Shown piece after piece: positions 1 through 5,855 of a stretch of 6,863 nucleotides of DNA. The stretch spans positions 7,284-14,146 of the forward strand of contig MHEA01000226.1 in assembly GCA_001805085.1 (NCBI GenBank), written 5' to 3'. Position numbers and translations under genes: made by a program. The notes under the pieces are model-generated. The model saw nothing but the letters and a program-made list of their open reading frames with translations, was not told where the DNA came from and ran no database searches. The first letter of the stretch is position 1. Each line of letters starts with the position of its first letter. This DNA is from Nitrospirae bacterium GWC2_57_9. GTDB taxonomy: Bacteria > Nitrospirota > UBA9217.

Positions 1-157
1 TATGTTCGTCAAGCCCGTTGAAGATCGAGGTAAGGATGAAGATGTCGAGGAAGAGGATGACGATCAGCGCCGCCTTGCTCAGCGGCTGGTTGTCGAGGCT
101 CGTCAGGTTCGTTCTGATCCTCGCTGTCTTGCCCTTTATCTTCGCAAAGAGATCCAT
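1..157 (-). CDS. N-terminal fragment of a single-pass membrane protein, cut by the window edge
   Basis: Only the first 52 codons are present; the gene runs off the left edge. The protein starts MDLFAKIKGKTARIRTNLTS. This short basic, amphipathic N-terminus is followed at about residues 29-47 by a hydrophobic run (AALIVILFLDIFILTSIF) that is a membrane helix or uncleaved signal anchor. It then turns acidic (NGLDEH), so the N-terminus is probably cytoplasmic and the missing part probably periplasmic. The ATG at 157 is supported by an AGGGAGG Shine-Dalgarno (163-169) six bases upstream and by a promoter at 194-222. The reading frame is open throughout with no stop. I do not recognise a family from this fragment, and no function can be given. 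Confidence 0.75.
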   Translation of the reverse strand, partial: MDLFAKIKGKTARIRTNLTSLDNQPLSKAALIVILFLDIFILTSIFNGLDEH

Positions 158-193
158 GCCTGCCTCCCTGTGATCTAAGTTTTATGAAGTTAA

Positions 194-222
194 AGAGTAG
201 AACTTTCGGTAAAAGGTGTCAA
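194..222 (-). promoter_or_regulatory. Sigma70-type promoter for the left-edge membrane protein gene
   Basis: On the minus strand a perfect -35 box TTGACA (222 to 217) is followed, after a 17-base spacer, by TACTCT (199 to 194), which matches the -10 consensus at three of six positions including the important first two and last. The predicted start of transcription, near 187, leaves a leader of about 30 bases containing the Shine-Dalgarno. The -35 and the spacing are good and the -10 is weak. Confidence 0.55.
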
Positions 223-295
223 GAAGCGGTCCGAAAAATAAGAAGCGGCCATCGACCCCAAAGATGCAAAGCCAAATCATACTACTTCGGCAATC

Positions 296-324
296 TTGAC
301 TGCTGAACAAAGGGGCGCTATAAG
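296..324 (+). promoter_or_regulatory. Sigma70-type promoter for the small plus-strand membrane protein
   Basis: TTGACT (296-301), a 17-base spacer, and TATAAG (319-324) give five of six matches to consensus in each box. This is the best promoter in the window. Transcription would begin near 330-332. It points away from the minus-strand promoter at 194-222, so the region 158-357 is a divergent control region with about 70 bases between the two -35 boxes. I saw no clear operator repeat in that spacer. Confidence 0.7.
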
Positions 325-337
325 TTGTCTATGCATC

Positions 338-345
338 AAGAAAGG
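338..345 (+). promoter_or_regulatory. Ribosome binding site that decides the start at 358
   Basis: AAGAAAGG lies 12 bases before the ATG at 358. It is a moderate Shine-Dalgarno with slightly long spacing. It falls inside the transcript predicted from the promoter at 296-324, unlike the AGGGG at 311-315, which sits within the promoter spacer and would not be transcribed. Confidence 0.45.
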
Positions 346-357
346 CATGGTGCGGAC

Positions 358-600
358 ATGGAACAGAAAACTGGCACTTTCGCAACGATATCGATTGTCG
401 CTGCGATCGCGAGCTACTTCCTGACGTTCAGCGGGCATACGGTCTACGGAGTGGTTGCGGCATTGATCTCGATACCGCTCGCCGTCGGCGGATTCGTAAT
501 GGCTGCTTCGCCCCGGGGAAGCGGAGGGATCATAAGCATCATCGCCATTGTGCTGGGCGTATTCGCCATCGGGATCGCCCTGCTCGCGATGATATTCTAA
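358..600 (+). CDS. Small hydrophobic protein with three predicted membrane helices
   Basis: This is an 80-residue protein that is almost entirely membrane. Helices are expected at about residues 8-25 (ATISIVAAIASYFLTF), 29-50 (VYGVVAALISIPLAVGGFVM) and 56-80 (the C-terminal IISIIAIVLGVFAIGIALLA run). A short Pro-Arg-Gly-Ser-Gly-Gly loop separates the last two. The frame also opens at TTG 325 and ATG 331. I chose ATG 358 because the promoter at 296-324 would start transcription at about 331, leaving TTG 325 untranscribed and making ATG 331 leaderless, whereas ATG 358 has a usable ribosome site. The two earlier starts would add 11 or 9 mostly polar residues. It has its own promoter, stands alone on the plus strand and converges on the lipoprotein gene, with 13 bases between the stop codons. 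I do not recognise the family; it resembles generic small inner-membrane proteins of unknown function. Confidence 0.65.
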   Translation: MEQKTGTFATISIVAAIASYFLTFSGHTVYGVVAALISIPLAVGGFVMAASPRGSGGIISIIAIVLGVFAIGIALLAMIF

Positions 601-613
601 ATGGTTCCCGGTG

Positions 614-934
614 TTACTTTTCGCCGTTGACGATCGTCAACCTCGACGGCTTCAAGCACCTGGAGAAGCGCGGGGACGGCGAAGTGCATGCCGTCCCCTC
701 CAGGGCAACAATCCCCCCTTGATGGTGCCTCCTCAACTCTTCCGCAAGTGGTCCGGTGAGCACCGTATCTTTTCCGTCATCTTCCGTGAGTACCAGGTGC
801 GTGAACGGTTCGTTCCCGACGACCCTGATCGTTCCGGTCATGGTCAGGACTTCGCGGTCCTTGCCTCCGGCAACACAGCTTTGCGTCGTACACAGGAGCG
901 CGAGCAGGAGAACAGCCTGCGTGAATTTAATCAT
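614..934 (-). CDS. Small putative lipoprotein, translationally coupled to the metallopeptidase
   Basis: This 106-residue protein has a secretion signal: MIKF, a hydrophobic core at residues 7-14, then TTQSC with Cys20 as the likely lipidated residue. The lipobox is imperfect (Thr at -3), and Cys15 is an alternative, so signal-peptidase II processing is probable rather than certain. The mature part (about 30-80) alternates in a beta-strand pattern (TMTGTIRVVGNEPFTHLVLT, then a DDGKD turn and VLTGPLAEELRR), resembling small OB-fold-type periplasmic domains. This is a pattern impression, not a recognised family. The last 25 residues are basic with two further cysteines (83, 93). The start ATG at 934 lies inside the end of the metallopeptidase gene (8-base overlap, different frame). 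A GGGGGAGG site at 939-946 precedes it, so the two are surely co-transcribed and probably translationally coupled. Confidence 0.75.
   Translation of the reverse strand: MIKFTQAVLLLALLCTTQSCVAGGKDREVLTMTGTIRVVGNEPFTHLVLTEDDGKDTVLTGPLAEELRRHHQGGIVALEGTACTSPSPRFSRCLKPSRLTIVNGEK
626..641. repeat. Perfect 16-base palindrome near the convergent gene ends
   Basis: GTTGACGATCGTCAAC reads the same on both strands. It lies within the last codons of the small lipoprotein gene (residues Leu-Thr-Ile-Val-Asn), about 30 bases beyond the stop of the plus-strand gene. No T-tract follows it on either strand, so it is not a classic terminator. It could be a protein-binding site or chance. Confidence 0.6.
659..704. 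repeat. Long GC-rich inverted repeat (two-tier hairpin) inside the lipoprotein gene
   Basis: The inner stem is GGGGACGGC (672-680) pairing with GCCGTCCCC (690-698), nine perfect pairs around a 9-base loop. It is enclosed by an outer stem CCTGGAG (659-665) with CTCCAGG (698-704). The two tiers share base 698 and are joined by a one-sided bulge at 666-671. The structure is stable on either strand but has no following T-run. It overlaps codons for the cysteine-containing C-terminal part of the lipoprotein. Confidence 0.65.
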
Positions 935-2441
935 TATGCCTCCCCCGGAGTTTCCTCGCCTTCTCCCTGAGCGGTTTTTCCTTCTCTTTTATAAAAGAGT
1001 GGATGCACAGTGCCTCAGGTTCGCCTGTCTCCGCAACGCGGCGCCGCAGCACGGGGTCACTGTTCGCCCGGTCCAGCATGGCCCTGGGGCTCATGGCCGG
1101 TCTTTCGGTCTGTACGGAACTGAGCGCGTCCGATGTAATGTTCTGAAACAAAGAAGTATTGGTTACGTCTCCTGCCCCGGCGGTCGCTGAGTCCGAAGAA
1201 TTGCTCAGGATCAGGTAGCCTGTTGTGAGGAACGTATAGTTCTGCCCCGAGACCAGATCGGAGAAAAGACTGGGGGCTTTATCGGCAAGAGCAGCTTTCA
1301 CCGCTCCTGTTCCCCCCGACCAGTTTATGGTACCTATCGGATCCATAACCGGAGTGTAGCTGTAGAAGGCGAGGCTCGACCTATCGAGGAGCGGAAGATT
1401 CGTTGGCGCGGGATTCGGCAAAAGACCAGGGAGCGTATAGCCGTTATAGGTCCCGGGCCAGGTGTCGATCGTTATATAGGACCATTCGGGATGATCGGGC
1501 CAGGTTCTGGTATTCCCGGAGTAGACCGCGATGGCCCAGTCGTGGAACGTCGAGGTGAAGGTCGGGTCGGTATCTAACGCTGAAATTTCGGCTAGAGCCG
1601 AGTTGACCGAATCTATTCCCGTATTGCTGTTCTGAAGCATCGCCCTGAAGATGTTGTATGAGCCGAAGTGGTCCTTGAAATACTGGCCCCACATATAAGC
1701 CACGCCGTAGTCGATGACCGAACCTCCCCAGTCGGTCAGGGAGTCATTAGGATAGTATTCAAAGAGTTGGACTCTGTTATAGCTCGGCCCGTATCCGCAG
1801 TACACCGGCGCGACCTCGGACATGGCCTCGTTCAGCCACACTTCGTCGTTAGCATGGTTCTTATAAACTTCCTCCTGCTGCCAATGGATCATGTGCTGGA
1901 ACTCGTGCGCCAGTGTCGAGAAGAACCTGATGCTGCCGGGGGTCGCCGGGTTTATGTCCATATAGAACATTTCTTTTTGATTGGAATAGGCGTTGACGGA
2001 CAGGGGGTATTCATTCCCTGGATCGAAATACCCGCCTACATAGGAGGGGCTGCCGACTGGATCATAGCCATCCTTGATATCAAGCAACAGGATGTATACC
2101 TTCGCGTCATTGTCGATGCCCGGGTTCGGTTCGTTCCCGAACGTTGTTGTATTTTTCGGATATATCTTCGTATCGAACTCGTTGATGATGGAAGTGATTA
2201 TGCTCCCGTCGACTGTTCTGCCCTGCTCGACATATATCTGGCAATGAACCCCCTCACCGACCTTGACCCCGGTCACCTTATAAAGAGTATAGGTGGTAAA
2301 GTCCGCTGCCCAGAACGTGGCCGTCGTGACCGGGGATTCCGCGGAAGATGAATCTCCTCCGCAGCCTGAAAATACTGCGGCCAGAACCAGGAGCACGCCC
2401 GCGAAAACAACCGATCTGCACATGTCTTTTTTCATCATCAT
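927..2441 (-). CDS. Secreted zinc metallopeptidase lipoprotein, M30 (hyicolysin)-like
   Basis: The protein has 504 residues. The N-terminus is a lipoprotein signal: basic MMMKKDMCR, hydrophobic core 11-24, then FSGC with Cys27 as the lipidated residue, followed by a Gly/Asp/Ser linker. The catalytic signature is HEFQH at residues 179-183 (HExxH zinc motif, Glu180 catalytic), within a context of LAHEFQHMIHWQQE. Downstream, WLNEAMSE (202-209) supplies a probable third zinc ligand, Glu205 or less likely Glu209. This HExxH-plus-downstream-Glu layout matches gluzincin-type peptidases; the wording around the motif is closest, from memory, to peptidase family M30. The region before the motif (45-175) is beta-rich; the part after it is aromatic-rich. 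The last ~55 residues are strongly charged and basic (RRR at 466-468, then a Lys/Arg/Glu tail) and look like a separate tail. ATG 2441 has AGGGAGG at 2451-2457, nine bases upstream; ATG 2438 and 2435 are possible alternatives. It is likely anchored to the envelope and degrades or processes proteins there; the substrate is unknown. Confidence 0.85.
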   Translation of the reverse strand: MMMKKDMCRSVVFAGVLLVLAAVFSGCGGDSSSAESPVTTATFWAADFTTYTLYKVTGVKVGEGVHCQIYVEQGRTVDGSIITSIINEFDTKIYPKNTTTFGNEPNPGIDNDAKVYILLLDIKDGYDPVGSPSYVGGYFDPGNEYPLSVNAYSNQKEMFYMDINPATPGSIRFFSTLAHEFQHMIHWQQEEVYKNHANDEVWLNEAMSEVAPVYCGYGPSYNRVQLFEYYPNDSLTDWGGSVIDYGVAYMWGQYFKDHFGSYNIFRAMLQNSNTGIDSVNSALAEISALDTDPTFTSTFHDWAIAVYSGNTRTWPDHPEWSYITIDTWPGTYNGYTLPGLLPNPAPTNLPLLDRSSLAFYSYTPVMDPIGTINWSGGTGAVKAALADKAPSLFSDLVSGQNYTFLTTGYLILSNSSDSATAGAGDVTNTSLFQNITSDALSSVQTERPAMSPRAMLDRANSDPVLRRRVAETGEPEALCIHSFIKEKEKPLREKARKLRGRHND

Positions 2442-2462
2442 GTACCTTATCCTCCCTTTCGT

Positions 2463-2477
2463 CGGGCCAACCGCCCG
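2463..2477 (-). other. Short hairpin just upstream of the metallopeptidase ribosome site
   Basis: CGGGC and GCCCG pair around a 5-base loop, ending five bases before the Shine-Dalgarno. It lies in the 75-base gap after dusB. It is too short and lacks a T-run for a terminator. No convincing promoter is visible in the gap either, so dusB, the peptidase and the lipoprotein may share a transcript. Confidence 0.3.
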
Positions 2478-2516
2478 GAACGATGCAAGTTCTCTATCCG
2501 CTCCCTGCCGGACCCA

Positions 2517-3500
2517 TCAATGACAGACGGGACCCGCATTCATGCTCATAAAGAAATCCCGGATCTCCTGCTGAACATCGTCGACACGGGAAAGCGCATT
2601 GATCCTCGTTCTGAACTCGGCGCCGCCCGGGAGGCCCTTGGTATACCAGCAGAGATGCTTCCGCATCTCGCGGACCCCGATCGTTTCGCCGGCCAAGACG
2701 GCCATGTCCCGCAGATGGCGAAGCATGACCGCTTCCCGCTCCTCCAGCGAGGGCGGCGGCGGCACCAGGCCGGTCTCGAGGTACTGTTTTGCCTCGCGGA
2801 ATATCCAGGGATAGCCCTGGATGGCCCTGCCGATCATCACTCCGTGGCAACCGGTCTCGTCCATCATGCGCTTCGCGTCAGCTGCGGACCGTACGTCGCC
2901 GTTCCCGATCACCGGGATCCCGACTGCCTGCTTCACGGTCTTGATCATGCTCCAGTCGGCATGGCCGGAGAACCCCTGCGCCTTGGTCCTGGCATGCACG
3001 GTAACAGCCGCGACCCCGACCGCTTCGGCGGCCTTTGCCAGGTCCACGGCAACGATGTTCCCGGCGTCCCATCCGAGCCGGATCTTGACCGTGACCGGCA
3101 CGAGAGAAGCGCTCACGACCGCAGCCATGAGCTCTTTTGCCAGGCCGAGGTCCTTCAGGAGCGCCGACCCGGCCCCGCTTTTCAGGACCTTCGGCACGGG
3201 ACAGCCCATGTTGATATCGATGAAATCCACTTCTCCCCGGGATACGATCTCGGCTGCCCTTGCCATGGTCTCCGGTTTTGATCCGAAGATCTGGAACACC
3301 ACGGGCCTCTCGATCGGATCGGTATGGAGCATGCTTTTGGTCCGCCGGTGCTCACGGACCAGGGCTTCGACGCTCAGCATCTCCGAAAAGACGAGGCCTG
3401 CTCCCAGCTCCTTGCAGATCCTGCGAAAGGGAAGGTCGGTGATGCCTGCCATGGGCGCAAGGACCAGCGGATTATCCTTTAGTATTGCATGAAGCGACAT
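2517..3500 (-). CDS. dusB: tRNA-dihydrouridine synthase, DusB family
   Basis: This is an FMN-dependent enzyme that reduces specific uridines in the tRNA D-loop to dihydrouridine using NAD(P)H. With the start at 3500 the protein is 327 residues, normal for bacterial Dus proteins. Visible landmarks: the N-terminal NPLVLAPMAGITDLPFR (about 10-26), FQIFGSKPETM (near 69-79), DINMGCPVPKV with catalytic Cys at about residue 100, then GAGSALL; VTVKIRLGW (137-144); VHARTKAQGFSGHADW (168-183), a phosphate/FMN-binding element; IPVIGNGDV (195-203) and GVMIGRAIQGYPW (220-232), closing the TIM barrel; and a helical C-terminal domain with REMRKHLCWYTKGL. DusB is the best subfamily match; the symbol rests on overall pattern. 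The frame continues to ATG 3557, but that start has no ribosome site, adds a non-homologous leader, and lies upstream of the promoter. The 75-base gap to the peptidase gene allows co-transcription. Confidence 0.93.
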   Translation of the reverse strand: MSLHAILKDNPLVLAPMAGITDLPFRRICKELGAGLVFSEMLSVEALVREHRRTKSMLHTDPIERPVVFQIFGSKPETMARAAEIVSRGEVDFIDINMGCPVPKVLKSGAGSALLKDLGLAKELMAAVVSASLVPVTVKIRLGWDAGNIVAVDLAKAAEAVGVAAVTVHARTKAQGFSGHADWSMIKTVKQAVGIPVIGNGDVRSAADAKRMMDETGCHGVMIGRAIQGYPWIFREAKQYLETGLVPPPPSLEEREAVMLRHLRDMAVLAGETIGVREMRKHLCWYTKGLPGGAEFRTRINALSRVDDVQQEIRDFFMSMNAGPVCH

Positions 3501-3507
3501 AGCACGT

Positions 3508-3513
3508 ATTATA
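3508..3513 (-). promoter_or_regulatory. Candidate -10 box of dusB, placed for a leaderless transcript
   Basis: A perfect TATAAT on the minus strand (3513 to 3508) ends eight bases from the A of the dusB ATG, so transcription would begin at or one base from the start codon. The -35 region at correct spacing is only TTTAAT (3536 to 3531), in an A/T-rich stretch. No Shine-Dalgarno precedes the ATG. The match is strong for the -10 and poor for the -35. Confidence 0.5.
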
Positions 3514-3570
3514 CCCGAAAGACTGATAAAATTAAAAAAGAAAGTTTGCGAAGACATTCAGGGGGGGAAC

Positions 3571-3604
3571 AAAAAAGGCCCCGGAGGACGGTTGTCCGCC
3601 GGGG
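3571..3604 (-). terminator. Intrinsic terminator ending the transporter operon
   Basis: On the minus strand, CCCCGG-C-GGAC pairs with GTCC-T-CCGGGG around a four-base loop (3579-3604). This is a GC-rich stem of ten pairs with one mismatch, followed after two Cs by six Ts (3576 to 3571). It starts about 35 bases past the stop of the 96-aa protein and separates this unit from dusB, which then begins with its own -10 box. Confidence 0.9.
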
Positions 3605-3638
3605 AGTCTGCAGATGGGGAAACAGGGGAAATTGTCCG

Positions 3639-3929
3639 TCATTCCACCGGTTCGTGAGAAAACCGGAAGGAATCGCGGAGATAGAGCTCCGCCTCTCCGA
3701 CCTTTTCCACGTCCGTATAGAAGTAAGCTCCTGCCTCGATATTTTCTTCCCGGATCGCCGTGACAGCAGTGCGTATAAGGGATAGCTCGCCGAGCGCGGG
3801 CGCCACCCAGACCACGAACAGAATGATCGTCATGATGCCCAGGACCAAAGGCGCCCATTTTTTCAAAATACGGGGCGGGCCCGGAGGCCCGCTCCATTCC
3901 GCATTCTTCATGATCAATTCGGCGGCCAT
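3639..3929 (-). CDS. Small single-pass membrane protein linked to the YeiH-type transporter
   Basis: The protein has 96 residues. A short N-terminus with a Pro/Gly patch (SGPPGPPR, 13-20) and basic KK is followed by one strong membrane helix at about 26-45 (APLVLGIMTIILFVVWVAPA). The remaining ~50 residues are polar and slightly acidic (GELSLIRTAVTAIREENIEA, then AYFYTDVEKVGEAELYLRD), probably periplasmic by the positive-inside rule and partly helical. The start ATG is one base after the transporter's stop (TAA C ATG), so it is almost certainly co-translated. No clear Shine-Dalgarno is seen, consistent with coupling; Met7 is an alternative start. It is the last gene before the terminator at 3571-3604. 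I do not recognise a domain. Its position suggests an accessory subunit or regulator of the transporter, which is inference. Confidence 0.75.
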   Translation of the reverse strand: MAAELIMKNAEWSGPPGPPRILKKWAPLVLGIMTIILFVVWVAPALGELSLIRTAVTAIREENIEAGAYFYTDVEKVGEAELYLRDSFRFSHEPVE

Positions 3930-3930
3930 G

Positions 3931-5712
3931 TTATTGCGCCATCAGCTTTTCCGTGATCTCGGGGAAGACCACGAAGAACATGAGGTAGGCCATGGCCAAT
4001 GTCAAGATCAGGTTGAAGGACTGGCCGCAGACATACAGGATGATGGGCTTGCCGCCCTTGAAGAACTTGGCCACGTCCTTGAAGTTGGTGGCAAGTCCGA
4101 TGCTCACAAAGGCCAGGCAGAAGAACCAGCCTTGCAGTCCGCTGGCCCATCCCTTGACCACGCCCTCGTCAATCATGACCTTGCCTGCATCGCTTCCCAG
4201 AGACTGATAAATGTACGAGAAGAAGATGGATGCTCCGACGAACCCGAGCACGAACTTGGGGAAGCGCGCCCATATTTCCTTCGCGGCTCCCTGGAACGTG
4301 AGCTTTGTACCCTCGGCGCAGTCCACCTTCATGCACCAGTAGGTTGCCACGCCGAAGGCGATGACGCCGATCATCACGTTCTGGATCATCTTGATGGTCG
4401 CGGCCACGTGCATTGCTGCCGGGCTCAGGATCGCGCCTGCCGCCACCACGGCGCCGGTCGCGTCGATCGTTCCGCCCATCCACGCTCCGCCCAGGACATG
4501 GTGCATGCCGGTGAGCTTGATGACCGCCGGCATGGCAAACAGCATGACCGCGGTGAACGCCATGGATATGCCCACAGCCAGGGTCAGCTCTTCCTTCTTG
4601 GCGCGGCACGCGGCAGCCGTTGCGATCGCCGCGGAGACCCCGCAGACCGACATGTCCGCGGAGATGGTCATGTTCAGGGTCTTCGATTCGATCTTCAGGA
4701 TCTTCTGGCCGAACCAGAAGGTGACGATCAGCACGATCGGGGTGACCACCCAGGTAACGAAGATCCCGGGAATGCCGATCAACAGGATCTTGCCGAAGAG
4801 AATGCTCGAGCCCAGCAACACCAGGCCCGTTTTGATGTAATACTCCGTCTGCACGGCCGGGGTGAGCCATTTCGGCGTCCCTACGGTGTTGCTGATCAGG
4901 AGGCCGAGCACAAGGGCCCAAAGCACGTACTCGAGGCCCAGTGCCTTGACGTTCGCCTGGCCGGCGAGGAAATAGGCAAGCGCTGCGAGGACGAATACAA
5001 CGGGGAAGGCGACCAGGAATTCCTTGACGCTCTTGCCCATGAATGTAAGGCCGATGGAGAAGAGCAGGGCAATGCCCACGCACAGGACCGCCATGGTTCC
5101 CACTACGTTATAGGGCTTGGCTGTCGCGGCTCCCTTGGCCTTGGTCTCGGCGGAATGAGCGCCGCGCCACTTCTTGATCGCGTCCCGGGCCTGCTGGTTC
5201 AGAGCATCGTCCTTGAAACCTGCCTTGGCAGCGTTCGCTTCCGCGGCCTTTGCCAGCGCCTTCGCCTCCACGGCAGCGGTTTTCGCCGCTTCATACTTTA
5301 CCGTGGCCTTTTCCCTCTTCGCAGCGGCGCCATCGGCCGTCATGAAAAAAGACGACGCCGGGCTGTCCGTCCAGCCTTTTGGTTTTGCCAGATAAGCGGA
5401 GATCGCCTTGGCAGACTTCTCATCGCTTGCCTTGAGCTTGCCCTTGGCATCATTCGCTTCATGCCATGCAATGGTCTTGAAAGGCGCTCGCTCCGCTTCG
5501 GCCTTCATCACGGCATTCGCCTCGCCCAGCTTCTGCTCCATGTCCCTGGGCGGATTAGGCAGGTAAATGAAGAGCCCGATCACGAGGATGAGGGTCCCCA
5601 GCCAGATGGCCCAGTAGTCCTCTTTTTTCCAGAGATCGGACCAGCTGGTTTCGGGTTTGTCAACGACAACATCGTTTGACTGCTTGACGGGAACTTTCGG
5701 CGCTATGTCCAT
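3931..5712 (-). CDS. YeiH/UPF0324-family putative sulfur-oxyanion exporter with a large N-terminal extension
   Basis: The protein has 593 residues against about 330-350 for typical YeiH proteins. Residues 201-593 form the family core, a polytopic inner-membrane protein with roughly ten hydrophobic segments. Family-like landmarks are the GLVLLGSSILFGKIL helix (296-310), MSVCGVSAAIATAAACRAK (354-372) and GGAWMGGTIDATGAVVAAGA (408-427). The C-terminal helices are near 524-541 and 556-582. Ahead of the core sit a cytoplasmic start, one membrane helix (34-52) and about 148 hydrophilic residues (53-200). These residues are very rich in Ala, Lys and Glu (for example 128-165) and probably form a helical or coiled-coil periplasmic segment. 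Database annotation of this family is 'putative sulfate exporter', with experimental support that is thin. ATG 5712 has GGGGGAGG at 5716-5723, three bases away (tight). It follows the rhodanese gene by 143 bases and precedes the small membrane protein directly. Confidence 0.88.
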   Translation of the reverse strand: MDIAPKVPVKQSNDVVVDKPETSWSDLWKKEDYWAIWLGTLILVIGLFIYLPNPPRDMEQKLGEANAVMKAEAERAPFKTIAWHEANDAKGKLKASDEKSAKAISAYLAKPKGWTDSPASSFFMTADGAAAKREKATVKYEAAKTAAVEAKALAKAAEANAAKAGFKDDALNQQARDAIKKWRGAHSAETKAKGAATAKPYNVVGTMAVLCVGIALLFSIGLTFMGKSVKEFLVAFPVVFVLAALAYFLAGQANVKALGLEYVLWALVLGLLISNTVGTPKWLTPAVQTEYYIKTGLVLLGSSILFGKILLIGIPGIFVTWVVTPIVLIVTFWFGQKILKIESKTLNMTISADMSVCGVSAAIATAAACRAKKEELTLAVGISMAFTAVMLFAMPAVIKLTGMHHVLGGAWMGGTIDATGAVVAAGAILSPAAMHVAATIKMIQNVMIGVIAFGVATYWCMKVDCAEGTKLTFQGAAKEIWARFPKFVLGFVGASIFFSYIYQSLGSDAGKVMIDEGVVKGWASGLQGWFFCLAFVSIGLATNFKDVAKFFKGGKPIILYVCGQSFNLILTLAMAYLMFFVVFPEITEKLMAQ

Positions 5713-5729
5713 TTTCCTCCCCCTTTGTC

Positions 5730-5769
5730 AAAAAATTTTCTGACGGCAACCCGTCCAATCAATTGCCGT
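5730..5769 (-). promoter_or_regulatory. Hairpin plus T-run between rhodanese and transporter genes
   Basis: On the minus strand, ACGGCAA (5769 to 5763) pairs perfectly with TTGCCGT (5749 to 5743) around a 13-base loop. After CAGAAAA comes a run of six Ts (5735 to 5730), directly before the transporter's ribosome site. The seven-base gap between stem and T-run makes it a weak or imperfect terminator. It may partially terminate rhodanese transcripts, act as a leader attenuator, or stabilise mRNA ends. I saw no convincing promoter in the gap 5713-5855: TTGACT at 5848-5843 lacks a matching -10 box. Confidence 0.4.
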
Positions 5770-5855
5770 TTCACCGGAGTTGCAATTTTACGAAACCATT
5801 CGACCTTGTCTGTACCCGAAGCTGAAACTCCAGCTATTAAAAAGTCAACGCCTTA

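Noticed and set aside
1668..2351. A 227-codon plus-strand open frame opposite the metallopeptidase
   Set aside because: It has no ribosome site or recognisable domain, and the opposite strand carries the HExxH motif, lipoprotein signal and a good ribosome site.
2520..3492. Plus-strand open frames opposite dusB
   Set aside because: They are shadows of a clearly conserved enzyme gene, with compositions typical of antisense translation.
3501..3557. A 19-residue N-terminal extension of dusB to ATG 3557
   Set aside because: There is no Shine-Dalgarno (a run of Cs lies upstream), the added residues do not look like the Dus family, and the likely -10 box falls inside this stretch.
3561..3576. Homopolymer runs (seven Gs, then six As) suggesting slippage or a sequencing error
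   Set aside because: They lie outside any chosen coding region, and the A-run is explained as the T-tract of the terminator.
4169..5083. A 304-codon minus-strand open frame in another register within the transporter
   Set aside because: It is Arg/His/Gly-rich with no membrane helices and overlaps a well-supported gene; it is a frame-shadow.
3760..5679. A 639-codon open frame on the plus strand, antisense to the transporter gene
   Set aside because: Its translation is a His/Asp/Arg/Gly-rich mixture with no membrane segment or domain pattern, typical of the antisense frame of a GC-rich gene. The minus-strand frame encodes a recognisable polytopic transporter.
5726..5731. TTGACA on the minus strand just before the transporter ribosome site
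   Set aside because: It matches a -35 box but lies only about 14 bases from the start codon, so it cannot serve the transporter gene. It is probably chance next to the T-run.
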